Assembly (NCBI GenBank): GCA_036897625.1
Contig: JAYMTA010001028.1
Coordinates: 1 to 22,295, forward strand
Length of the DNA stretch: 22,295 bases
Direction: 5' to 3'
Origin: Pelargonium cotyledonis
Taxonomy: Eukaryota; Streptophyta; Magnoliopsida; Geraniales; Geraniaceae
Positions within the stretch are counted from its first letter, which is position 1; each line of letters starts with the position of its first letter. Both the position numbers and the translations under genes were made by a program. Below the pieces are notes generated by a model. It had not been told where the DNA came from, ran no database searches, and worked only from the letters and a program-made list of their open reading frames with translations. Below, piece after piece: positions 7,908 to 17,126 of this stretch.

Positions 7908-10294
7908 ATGGGAAGAGAAGTTAATGGTAGTAGGAAGAGGAAGATCAACCACAAAATAGTAATGGCTAAATCTATTATGAAAAGATACAAAAACACACCT
8001 CTCCACAAACAGAAGAAGATCAAGAAGAAGCAATTGCATCAAGAAGAGAAGGATGGTTTCAACAATGTTAAACCCAAGATCATTAAAATTGGGGACACCA
8101 TTGATATCTTGGGACTCCTTTTCTCACCACAAAGAGACTTCCTTGTCAAAAACAATGGCCACAAGGTACTTTTATTTCACTTATATATATGAACATCAAT
8201 CACTTGAGTTAGGGTTTGCAGTAAAAAAAAGTCGAAGGGAATCAAAAACCCTATTGGGAACATATATATTAGTCTAAAGACTAAAGGAGAGGACTTCAGT
8301 GTATTTGGTCCGATCATTATTGGTGATATTATAGAATTATCTGGTCAGTTTGATAGTATAGAGTTTTATCATAGGTCTTCAAATCAGATGGCTCATAAAT
8401 TGTCTCGTAGGTCATCGGGTTCTACTGTGACTATAGTCATGTTTCTATAATGTCTTTGTTAACTGCTGATTTGGTTGGTCACCAATATATATTTCATATG
8501 CAGTTAGTAAAAATTGTTTCTATGTTGTACCTCCATGAATACAGTACTACTAGAATCAAAAACCCTAATGTTAGCTAATTATCGACTATTATTCTTATAT
8601 GTGTGTGCGCGCGCATGTATATACAGGTTAGGGTTGATGATCTGAAGGGCAAGACTATTGAAGAAACCATATTTTGAGCCATGGAACACTTTGGATATGA
8701 TCGATGCTTACAATGAGCTTTTGCCAATGGTCGATGTTGAGTTCGTGTTTGTAGCAATTCAAGAAGTCTATCCTGAACATTATAGAGATAGACCTACACC
8801 CGAACAAGAAGAAACGTATTTCAATCGCTTGTTTTCCACCATTCCCTTCCCTACTATCCCATTCTCTGATAAACCACCCCGCGACCGTGTTTTTGATGCA
8901 TTTAGACTTGACAGTTCCAAATTATGTCCGCATCTTTTTTCATATTGGTCCTTCATCGATCCAGCCAACACTGTTGTGGCAACCTCAGCTGAATACGACA
9001 CTCTTTTCAATGTTTATGGCAGAGCAGAACTTTAACCCTTTACCCAAAAAAGGCTACACACCTCGTGGAAACAACGTTACGAAGTCAACCCGCTACTTAA
9101 CAACTTGGATGAACTATTGTCATCCCCTACTCATGATTTTCTACTTGCAAGCAATGGCGTCGACAAGGTACGCCTATAACGCTCTATGTTACACTTTTGT
9201 CTTGAATTTTCATTATACGAGTGTCTCTATGTTTCAATTAATTAATTGGTGTATCATTAATATTGTAGGTTCCCGTCTACTCTCTCAAAAATAAGGTCGT
9301 AGGCTTATATTTTTGTGTAAATATACCTAATCCTCGGCACATGAATTTGATTGCCAAGGTTTATGAAGAGGCAAAACTGCGCGGATATGATTTTGAGATT
9401 GTGCAAATTAACTTTCATTTTCTTCATATTCCTATGAAAAAGGTCGGTATTAATAATTTGATAGTACCATAGCGTTACCAAAATATCAATTGGTTGACAC
9501 TTCCTTTCAGGGACCCAAGTTGTAGGAAATTGCAACGAATTTTTAATTGCGGTTATGAAGATTTTCTCTATGACTATAAGTACTCCGAATTGGAAGATTG
9601 CCTTGTTATTGTTGATCAACGTCGGCCTGATATCGAGGAAGACCGTGTTGAATTCAAAGGAATAAAAGCTATTGAATTATATGGGATCGAGGGCTACCCT
9701 TTTGTACGAAACTCTATTTGCAAATTGGAGTAGAGAATCCAGAAAGAATCAGTGAAACTTAAATTACTTTTTCCTCTTGGAGAATGTCATTTGATCCGGC
9801 CTACAAGTGATGGATATGATATGATTGATGGTTCCATGCTCTCGGGAAAGAGGGTCCTAGTTTTGTTTGCTTCGCATAGTGAATGCCAACCCGGTATGTT
9901 TGTATCCATGTTAGAATCCAAGTATCGTGCACATCTTCTCGATGTTAACGAAAAAGAAAGTAAATTTGAGGTAGTGTACGTCTCGAACCCAAAGTACCAT
10001 GAAGATATTGACGACGAATCTTCGTATTACGAGTGCATCAAAGACATGCCATGGTTGGTGTATACGAGTTGGAAAGACTTTTCATCGAAGTGGTGGAACA
10101 AGGTTTTTAAGGCCAGTTGTAGAATTGGAGTTGCGGTTTTTGATGAAAACGGAGAGCTTGTAGCCAAGAAATCAGATTTAGATTCTAATTGGGAAAAACA
10201 AGAGTATCACAAGTTGTCGTTCCCGTTTATACCATTGGATTTGGAAGAGGAAATTCGAGATGAAGTCGATGATTTTTTGGCCGATTGGTCGTAA
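7908..10294 (+). pseudogene. Nucleoredoxin-like pseudogene, near full-length three-exon copy
   Basis: Exon 1 is 7908-8165, exon 2 8627-9167 and exon 3 9269-10294, all with GT-AG borders shared with the minus copy. Exon 1 encodes a basic, lysine-rich N-terminus (RKRK and KKIKKK clusters that could act as nuclear signals), then GDTIDILGLLFSPQRDFLVKN, typical of plant nucleoredoxins. Exons 2-3 encode three thioredoxin-like domains without a CxxC; domain 3 keeps a single Cys (SEC) and the DMPWLVY motif. Lesions are a 20-bp deletion at 8660/8661 relative to the minus copy, which removes the strand before the active-site position and leads to a stop at 8675-8677; TAA at 9033-9035; TAG at 9470-9472; and TAG at 9731-9733. 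Otherwise the frame is preserved, so the decay looks fairly recent. Without the lesions it would be a little over 600 codons, somewhat longer than typical plant nucleoredoxins. Confidence 0.82.
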
Positions 10295-10343
10295 TTTTAA
10301 ATTGTGTATATTTTTATTGAACATATGTTCGATCAATACCGAT

Positions 10344-10359
10344 CTTACAGATTGTTTCT
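10344..10359. repeat. Target-site duplication of SINE (left copy)
   Basis: CTTACAGATTGTTTCT matches CTTAAGATTGTTTCT at 10576-10590 apart from one inserted and one substituted base near the left end. The pair brackets the SINE exactly. Confidence 0.8.
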
Positions 10360-10575
10360 CCTTTTTTTCGGTTTATACCATGAGGTTTCTAAATAGGCTT
10401 GTACATCCGTAATTGGCATCTTTAAACTGTTTTACCACACTCGGACTAATCATCACTCGATGTTTGTTCAAAGTTAAAACCTTCACCGCTCCCCATGAAT
10501 GTATTAAGCGGAAATCGAACGCAAGCGTTATTCCTACTCACACAACTGTGTTGTCAACTGCGCCACTACCCTTGA
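10360..10575 (-). mobile_element. tRNA-derived SINE, about 216 bp
   Basis: Read on the minus strand, the element starts GTCAAGGGTAGTGGCGCAG and carries a pol III box A-like GTGGCGCAGTTGAC (10553-10566) and a box B-like GCGTTCGATTTCC (10510-10522), the internal promoter of a tRNA. It continues into an unrelated body of about 130 bp and ends in an A-rich tail (CCGAAAAAAAGG, 10361-10372). The flanking 15-16 bp target-site duplication (10344-10359 and 10576-10590) confirms retroposition. SINEs are moved by LINE-encoded enzymes; this one lies just downstream of the nucleoredoxin-like pseudogene. Confidence 0.85.
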
Positions 10576-10590
10576 CTTAAGATTGTTTCT
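10576..10590. repeat. Target-site duplication of SINE (right copy)
   Basis: CTTAAGATTGTTTCT is the partner of 10344-10359 and lies at the tRNA-like 5' end of the element. Confidence 0.8.
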
Positions 10591-10594
10591 TTCA

Positions 10595-12510
10595 AAAGCA
10601 TTATGGATCTCGGCACTATATATCATATATTTGGAAGGCTGGCATTGGCCGCGGTCCACTACGGCCGCTCCTTGTCTCTGCCACCCACTTAAAATCGGCC
10701 TGAATCGATCAATTTCAGACTAAAATTTATTTTCTTTCAAATATACAAGTTCAATCCGAACAAATTTAATCCAATCTAAATATTTTCGAGTTTAAATTTA
10801 AGTTACACCCTCTCAATATGAATCCGAATAAAAATCTAAATTGTCACCAGAAGCTTTTCTTGGATAAATCAATTTTCTCCAGTCAACGTCTTCGTTTGTT
10901 ACGTCATTACCGTGTGGACAACGAATCACTGATTTACTTTCTGGAAAAAACAAAAGAAACGAAACTACTCGGAAATTTCCTTTGTCAATTCTTATTATTA
11001 ACTTGTCTTTCTATAACCTGTTATTGACTCAGCCAACTTTTGATTCCTTTTCCACACCTACTTATTAGAGTTCATATTCAAAACACTAAATTTGATTTTT
11101 TTATAAGTGACGGGGTATTAAACTTATAAAAGTCTTTATTTTTCACTTCTTAGTAGAGAGCGTCATTATGTTAGTTGTTAGTTGTCCCCGTAAATCTCAC
11201 CTTATATAGTTAGCAATGAGACTAAAACTTAAAACTTCAAAGAAATTTCAAAACGTATCAACCGCTTACCCAATAATATAAATTTGAATTTGTGTACTTA
11301 TGAAAAAAAAACCCTAATTTGTGCCTAATATTTTAAAGCTTAAATTAGTCATTAAAGTAACATAAATTTCAACTCATACGACTTAATCGGTAAATAATCA
11401 GTCAAACTCGATATCTAAGGTTAAGTAGAAACAACCTCTTATTAGTTGATTATGTCCGTGGTTATGGTTTTGGTATTAAGATTATTCAAAATTATGTATA
11501 ATTAATTTTTTTTTATTAAAAATACATTTTATAGACAAACATTTCAAAAAAGAAAAAAACACTTCTCTCACTTTTTAGGTTTTTCTTCTACTAATACTTT
11601 TTGTGTGGCTCTAGTCATTGCAATGAAAATGCATAGTGTATAACTTGTCCTTTCCACCGAAAGAAGAGTTCATAGATTAAGACTCGGTATAATCTTGTTT
11701 AACAAAGACATTGACATTAGATTTTTTACCCTTTATTTTAATAAGATTTGGAATGGTTGATTTATTCACACACAAAAAATATAGAATTACTCTTTATTTG
11801 TAAACTCATCCAACTACAAAGATAAGATGGGACATTCTAGCTCATGTGAAGATAGTGCATGTAAATTACAGAGCAGACAATTGTCGATTAATTTCCAAAC
11901 ATTAATCAATGTGACCGAAAGGACAAAACCGGAAGAAAATCAAAGTAGGAAATAGTGGTTCTAGAAACTATTACAAACATTTGTTGATAAGACTTGTAAA
12001 CTATCAGTAGATACGTGAGTTTACATGTAATTTACAAGCACAACCAACACGTAACACAGGACAGATCCTTTTTCTTGCATCTGTTTTCCTAACTTTCACA
12101 AAGAAACAAAAAAATTGATTATAAATAAATAAAAAAAAATCATGAGCAAATATATATGTAGCAATGCATTTTAAAGAAATGGACTATAGAACAAATTCGA
12201 TTTGTTGATCGGATCAACGATTCAATCGACTCAGCTAAAGAAACAAAACTTCCCGAGTCGAATCCTAGGGATAGTATAAGGCGAAAACAGTATGTTAATG
12301 CTAAAACATGTCAGCTCGAATGACTGAACACACCAGACAGAAGTTATTATTATTACTACCTATTTTCAAAAGTTCAGTGAGCCCTTCAATTTTCTTGCTC
12401 AACTTGGTACTATCAATTTCAAAGAAAAAGGAGAAAAAAAGAAAAAAAAAAGGCGTACCTGGAAATTGCTTGAAGGTTGCAGCCAAGACTGGCTGGTTTA
12501 GATATTTTTG
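10595..12510. other. Gene-free upstream region of the Ca2+-ATPase
   Basis: About 1.9 kb of AT-rich sequence without a convincing gene. TTGACT (W-box core) occurs at 11024-11029 on the plus strand and, as AGTCAA, at 10881-10886 and 11400-11405. A 16-bp inverted repeat brackets 11855-12041. Purine-rich A/G runs lie at 12421-12452. These could contribute to regulation of the pump gene, but nothing here is decisive. Confidence 0.5.
11855..12041. repeat. Inverted repeat pair, possible small MITE
   Basis: GTGCATGTAAATTACA at 11855-11870 is the reverse complement, with one mismatch, of TGTAATTTACAAGCAC at 12026-12041. The enclosed 155 bp are non-coding. No flanking duplication is evident. A related TGTAATTTACAAG word recurs near 21564. 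It may be a decayed MITE or chance. Confidence 0.3.
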
Positions 12511-12515
12511 GTGTT

Positions 12516-12521
12516 TATATA
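12516..12521 (+). promoter_or_regulatory. TATA box of the Ca2+-ATPase gene
   Basis: TATATA within GTTTATATAGAG lies about 110 bp upstream of the ATG at 12629. It would place the transcription start near 12545-12555, just before the pyrimidine-rich leader. Confidence 0.5.
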
Positions 12522-12556
12522 GAGCTATCCATATTTCAATTTGTTGAATACTCTAA

Positions 12557-12585
12557 TCTTCTTCTTCTTCTTCTTCTTCTTCTTC
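12557..12585 (+). repeat. (CTT)n microsatellite in the 5' leader
   Basis: Nearly ten uninterrupted TTC/CTT units lie between the TATA box and the start codon, followed by GATTTCTTCGATTC. CT-rich leaders are common in plant 5' UTRs and can affect expression. The repeat is likely to vary in length between individuals. Confidence 0.85.
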
Positions 12586-12628
12586 GATTTCTTCGATTCT
12601 GAAAGACGAAAATAAACAGAGATAAGCT

Positions 12629-15600
12629 ATGTCAGGAAGCTATAGTAACAGTTTGCACTATGATTGCAGCACGTTCCTACTTAACATAGCTTCCAAAACC
12701 ATCAACAAAGCTCAAAAACGATGGAGAGTTGCTTACGCTGCAATCTACTTTTCTCGGGTTATGCTTTCTCTGGGGAAGGAGATCTTATCGAAAAGAGACG
12801 GCGACTTGCAATCTCGGGTTCTGCGGAATCGGCAAACCCAGTCCTACACCATTGTTGATGTCGAAACTATGGCATCACCCCCTCATGAGGCTAGTTCTGA
12901 AATTGTTTCTTCTCATTCTTTTGAGCATCATAACATTGATCACAATGTTGATCACATGGGACTTACAGAAATGGTGAAGGAAAAAGATTTGGTGACTCTT
13001 TCCACGTTGGGGGGAGTTTCCGGCATAGCAAACTCTCTCGGGACAGGGCACGAGTCTGGGATCCGAGGTGATGAGGAGGATGTTCGTCTGCGGCGTGAAA
13101 AGTTTGGTTCCAACACTTACCAGAGACAGCCTGCGAAAGGACTGTTGTGCTTTGTTGTGGACGCTTTCAAAGATGTGACGATCCTCATCTTGCTCGTTTG
13201 TGCAGTCTTGGCTCTCGGGTTCGGCATAAAGGAGCACGGTCTGGGAGAAGGTTGGTACGAGGGTGGGAGTATTTTCGTAGCTGTGTTTCTTGTGGTGCTG
13301 GTGTCGGCGGGGAGCAACTTCAGACAGGAGATGCAGTTCGAGAAGTTGTCGAAAATCAGCAGCAATATTAAGGTTGATGCGCTGAGAGATGGAAGGAGGC
13401 AACAAGTTTCAATATTTGAGATTGTTGTTGGAGATATAGTGTTTCTGAAGATTGGTGATCAAATCCCGGCTAACGGGTTGTTCGTGGACGGACATTCACT
13501 GCTGGTGGACGAGTCCAGCATGACAGGGGAGAGCGATCACGTGGATGTTGACTCCAACAACAATCCGTTCTTGTTCTCTGGTTCGAAAGTTGCTGATGGG
13601 TATGGCCGAATGGTTGTGGTTTCTGTGGGAATGAGCACTTCTTGGGGAGAAATGATGAGCTCCATCTCTAAAGGGCCTAGCGAGCGGACGCCACTACAAG
13701 CTCGCCTTGACAAGCTCACATCTTCCATTGGAAAGGTTGGTCTTACAGTTGCTGTCCTAGTTCTTGTAGTCTTGATTGTTAGGTATTTCACTGGAAATAC
13801 TCAGGATGAGGTCGGGAAGACAGCATATAACGGTAGGAGAACAAAGGCTGAGGATGTGGCGAACGCAGTGGTGCGAATTGTTGCCATTGCAGTCACCATC
13901 GTGGTGGTGGCGATCCCAGAAGGTTTGCCGTTGGCTGTGACACTCACACTAGCTTACTCGATGAAACGAATGATGGCTGATCAGGCCATGGTCCGGAAGC
14001 TTCCAGCTTGCGAGACCATGGGATCAGCTACCATCATCTGCACAGACAAAACCGGAACGTTAACGCTAAATGAGATGAAAGTGACCAAGTTTTGGATTGG
14101 CCAAGAATCCATCAGAGAAGATACTTACAACACACTCTCATCCCAAGTCCTTGAATTGTTTCATCAAGGTGTTGGGCTGAATACGACTGGTACAGTCTAC
14201 AAATCTGGATCTTCAGGTTCTGTTCATGAGTTTTCCGGCAGTCCAACAGAGAAAGCAATTCTCTCTTGGGCTGTTTTGGAATTGGGGATGGACATGGAAA
14301 AGTTGAAGCCAAGTCATACAATTCTCCATGTTGAAACCTTCAACTCAGAGAAGAAAAGAAGTGGTGTTGAAATCAGGAGCAAGGCTGATGGAACTGTGCA
14401 CGTGCACTGGAAAGGAGCTGCTGAGATGATACTGGCAATGTGTTCGAGTTACCGCAAGAGTAATGGGACAGTGAAGTCGATTGACGAAGGCGAAAGGAGT
14501 AGGCTTGAGAAAATAATTCAAGGCATGGCCGCGAGCAGCCTCCGATGCATAGCCTTTGCCCATAAGCAAATTTTATCAGAAGATCAGACGGAATGCAGTG
14601 AAAGAATTACCGACAGAAAGCTAAAAGAAGATGCTTTGACGTTTCTGGGGATAGTAGGTCTCAAGGATCCATGCCGTGAAGGGGTCAAAGAAGCAGTAGA
14701 TATTTGCAGAGCTGCTGGAGTCAGCATCAAAATGATCACTGGCGACAACGTTTTCACAGCAAAAGCAATAGCAGCAGAATGTGGAATACTCGAACCCAAT
14801 TATCATATAAACACTGGAGAAGTGGTGGAAGGCGTTGAATTTCGAAACTACACGCACGATGAACGGATGGAGAAGATTGACAAAATTCGCGTAATGGCAA
14901 GGTCTTCCCCGTTTGACAAGCTGTTGATGGTACAGTGTTTGAAACAGAAAGGTCATGTTGTGGCAGTGACTGGAGATGGAACGAATGACGCTCCAGCATT
15001 AAGAGAAGCTGATATCGGACTTTCTATGGGAATTCAAGGTACAGAGGTCGCTAAGGAGAGTTCGGATATCGTTATTTTGGACGACAATTTCACTTCAGTT
15101 GCCACAGTTCTGAGGTGGGGACGATGCGTTTATAACAATATCCAGAAATTTATCCAATTTCAACTTACTGTAAATGTTGCGGCTCTTGTGATTAACTTCA
15201 TAGCAGCTGTTTCTGCTGGAGATGTCCCGCTCACAGCAGTTCAACTGTTATGGGTCAACCTCATCATGGATACGCTGGGAGCGCTGGCTCTAGCCACAGA
15301 AAGACCCACGGATGAGCTAATGCAGAGACAACCCGTGGGACGCACCGAACCACTCATAACAAATATCATGTGGAGAAATCTTTTAGCTCAAGCTCTATAC
15401 CAGATAGCGATTCTATTGACCTTACAGTTCAGGGGTCGGACTATATTCAATGTGACTGTGGAGGTAAAGGATACATTGATTTTCAACACTTTTGTACTTT
15501 GTCAAGTGCTTAATGAGTTCAATGCAAGGAAGATGGAGAAGAAGAATGTATTCAAAGGTATTCTTAAGAATCGGTTGTTTATTGTAATCGTGGGGATAAC

Positions 15601-15850
15601 AATTGTTCTCCAGGTTATAATGGTAGAGTTTTTGAAGAAGTTTGCAGATACGGCGAGGTTGAATTGGTGGCAATGGTTAACTTGTATTATAATTGCAGCT
15701 GTAACATGGCCACTTGGTTGGTTAGTGAAGTGCATACCAGTTCCAAATACACCTCTCATTATTTATCTCAAGAAGTCGAGCTTTATATTCATAAAGATCA
15801 AGCATGCTATCTACAGAAGGAAACCCTCGCCCTTCAGGCTTGGAAATTGA
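12629..15850 (+). CDS. Autoinhibited plasma-membrane-type Ca2+-ATPase, ACA12/ACA13-like
   Basis: This P-type IIB pump exports Ca2+ from the cytosol using ATP; the subgroup is usually at the plasma membrane. The single uninterrupted frame of 1073 codons matches the intronless ACA12/ACA13 group. The N-terminus has a candidate calmodulin-binding helix, AQKRWRVAYAAIYFSRVML (28-46). Core features are the actuator motif TGES (299-302), PEGLP in TM4 (430-434) with the Ca2+-ligand Glu 431, phosphorylation loop DKTGTLT with Asp 473, ATP-binding KGAAE (595-599), MITGDN (702-707), TGDGTNDAP hinge (781-789), and TM6 VNLIMD with Asn 877 and Asp 881. Further membrane segments follow at about 915-930, 950-963, 984-1000 and 1013-1034, and a short basic tail follows. 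All catalytic residues are present. The start at 12629 fits because it precedes the calmodulin-site region and follows a TATA box and CTT leader. The assignment to ACA12 or ACA13 rests on gene structure and overall pattern only. Confidence 0.96.
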   Translation: MSGSYSNSLHYDCSTFLLNIASKTINKAQKRWRVAYAAIYFSRVMLSLGKEILSKRDGDLQSRVLRNRQTQSYTIVDVETMASPPHEASSEIVSSHSFEHHNIDHNVDHMGLTEMVKEKDLVTLSTLGGVSGIANSLGTGHESGIRGDEEDVRLRREKFGSNTYQRQPAKGLLCFVVDAFKDVTILILLVCAVLALGFGIKEHGLGEGWYEGGSIFVAVFLVVLVSAGSNFRQEMQFEKLSKISSNIKVDALRDGRRQQVSIFEIVVGDIVFLKIGDQIPANGLFVDGHSLLVDESSMTGESDHVDVDSNNNPFLFSGSKVADGYGRMVVVSVGMSTSWGEMMSSISKGPSERTPLQARLDKLTSSIGKVGLTVAVLVLVVLIVRYFTGNTQDEVGKTAYNGRRTKAEDVANAVVRIVAIAVTIVVVAIPEGLPLAVTLTLAYSMKRMMADQAMVRKLPACETMGSATIICTDKTGTLTLNEMKVTKFWIGQESIREDTYNTLSSQVLELFHQGVGLNTTGTVYKSGSSGSVHEFSGSPTEKAILSWAVLELGMDMEKLKPSHTILHVETFNSEKKRSGVEIRSKADGTVHVHWKGAAEMILAMCSSYRKSNGTVKSIDEGERSRLEKIIQGMAASSLRCIAFAHKQILSEDQTECSERITDRKLKEDALTFLGIVGLKDPCREGVKEAVDICRAAGVSIKMITGDNVFTAKAIAAECGILEPNYHINTGEVVEGVEFRNYTHDERMEKIDKIRVMARSSPFDKLLMVQCLKQKGHVVAVTGDGTNDAPALREADIGLSMGIQGTEVAKESSDIVILDDNFTSVATVLRWGRCVYNNIQKFIQFQLTVNVAALVINFIAAVSAGDVPLTAVQLLWVNLIMDTLGALALATERPTDELMQRQPVGRTEPLITNIMWRNLLAQALYQIAILLTLQFRGRTIFNVTVEVKDTLIFNTFVLCQVLNEFNARKMEKKNVFKGILKNRLFIVIVGITIVLQVIMVEFLKKFADTARLNWWQWLTCIIIAAVTWPLGWLVKCIPVPNTPLIIYLKKSSFIFIKIKHAIYRRKPSPFRLGN

Positions 15851-15933
15851 ACAGTGGTAATACTTTCGTCAAGGTAAGGGCCTACACACGACATGGGCAA
15901 GTTATCAGCTCAGCTAATCTACCTGAAAAGAAA

Positions 15934-15939
15934 AATAAA
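15934..15939 (+). terminator. Polyadenylation signal candidate
   Basis: AATAAA lies 84 bp after the Ca2+-ATPase stop codon and is followed by a T-rich stretch (CTCTTTTCCTCC). This position is suitable for 3' end formation of the pump mRNA. Confidence 0.45.
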
Positions 15940-16210
15940 ACTCTTTTCCTCCAAATGATCTGACAGGGATGAGGGATAGCCACATTTTCGTCAAAGTGAG
16001 CGACTATGCATGCCAACAATGTTTTTCGGAAAATGGGTTGGGGAAGTTCCCTCATTCAGTTAGCTCGATGCCAAAATTTTGCTTTCAAAGCAGTTGGAGA
16101 GAAGATAAAGAATCATTTGGAGAAGAAACATTTGGAGCATAAGGGTGGCTCTGTGAATGAGACTCACCATTTTGAGGTCTGGGTCCAACTTTGCAGTTAA
16201 AAGGTTAAGT
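15940..16210 (+). other. Downstream region with unrecognised 65-codon frame
   Basis: A plus-strand frame at 16006-16200 includes residues such as KAVGEKIKNHLEKKH and could be an exon relic, but I recognise no family and there is no clear splice context. A TTTCGTCAA(A/G)GT(A/G)AG word is shared by 15863-15878 and 15987-16000, so the area seems built from degenerate duplicated pieces. It may also be part of an extended 3' UTR of the Ca2+-ATPase. Confidence 0.25.
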
Positions 16211-16368
16211 TTGCCCTTGCCATGCCTAGGTCCTTATACTTTCCCCCATTCGCTTCCACACCTGGAGGAAATCCTCTTCCTTCGGCATGGGAACTGGGTT
16301 TCGTCCAGGCTTGGAAGTTGGAATTGAATGAGGGAATGATAGATAAGGGTCTAGGCATAACTGGGCAA
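16211..16368. repeat. Imperfect inverted repeat (long hairpin)
   Basis: The arm starting TTGCCC (16211) pairs with the arm ending GGGCAA (16368). Matching blocks in order from the base are TTGCCC, ATGCCTAG, CCTTAT, CATTC, CTTCCA and CCTGGA, with small bulges, giving arms of about 65-75 nt around a loop near 16275-16300. The right arm (16306-16368) is similar in direct orientation to 15835-15900, which spans the last codons of the Ca2+-ATPase. This could be a MITE-like foldback or a small-RNA hairpin precursor. It does not match any conserved plant miRNA I know. Confidence 0.55.
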
Positions 16369-16469
16369 AAAGAATAGAGGAGGAAAAGGATGGTGAAGAG
16401 AACAATTCTAGAAAAAGGTATCATCGATCATAACTAGATTTATGCATCGAAAATGAAACTCGGTACTTA

Positions 16470-16590
16470 GGTAGCGTTTAGATTAGAATTTTTGTTCAAG
16501 AATTGGAATGAGAATGGTATTCCAATTCATCATGTTTGTATTATGAACTTTTAGTTGTGAGAATGGCTTTGATCCAAACACAACCTTCGA
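16470..16590. mobile_element. Possible MITE-like foldback
   Basis: GCGTTTAGAT near the left and ATCCAAACAC near the right are imperfect inverted ends, and inside is a perfect 10-bp inverted repeat, GAATTGGAAT (16500-16509) with ATTCCAATTC (16519-16528). The arrangement resembles common plant foldback elements, but no target duplication was recognised. Confidence 0.35.
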
Positions 16591-16594
16591 TGAA

Positions 16595-17126
16595 ACAGTC
16601 TAACTTTGTTTCAAGTCTTTGGGTATCTCGGGATGACAAAGTATTGAAGTTCTATTTTGTTAATAGCTAGATTTCAGGATCAGATGTTTGTTTTCTTGAC
16701 TTGTCTTTCTTCTACGGATATCTTGGTAGAACAATTTCATTTTCATATACTGGATTAGCTCAGTTTCTTCTCTCTTTTCCTCCAATATCTCCACACACGT
16801 TTTGGTGCTAATTTGTTTCCAAATGAATTATGTTTTTAGCTGCTAGAAGCTATAGTCCATATGTCTTCAAAATAAATATTTCTAAGGAACTATCTTCAGA
16901 ATTTTCACTTTTGTATGAAATTTATGATCATTTACAAAAAAAACTCAGAAACCTTGATCCATGATAGAAACAAATCACAGATAAAGAACACAAATAGCAG
17001 CAAGAAAAGCAGTATGCTTGGCACCAACAGTGTTGACACTTGACATGATGATTTTAGTAACAAGAGTTTTTTATCTCTTTTTATGGGCAAAAGAAGAAAT
17101 TTTAGTGACATTCAAGGGATATGATG
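16595..17126. other. Intergenic, no gene seen
   Basis: AT-rich sequence without a convincing open frame, splice pattern or repeat. It ends where 5S rRNA-like sequence begins on the opposite strand. Confidence 0.5.

Noticed and set aside
8053-8277. Alternative plus-strand frame overlapping nucleoredoxin exon 1
   Set aside because: It overlaps exon 1 in another frame, crosses the conserved donor at 8166 and resembles no family; it is a shadow frame.
10818-11027. 69-codon frame in the Ca2+-ATPase upstream region
   Set aside because: No recognisable domain and AT-driven composition; probably chance.
12308-12547. 79-codon frame upstream of the Ca2+-ATPase
   Set aside because: It contains a low-complexity lysine run from an A-rich tract, spans the TATA box and ends before the leader; it is not credible as a gene.
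16211-16368. Hairpin as a conserved miR482/2118 gene
   Set aside because: CCCCCATTC-type words recall that family, but the arm sequences do not match its mature miRNAs and the order of the arms is wrong.
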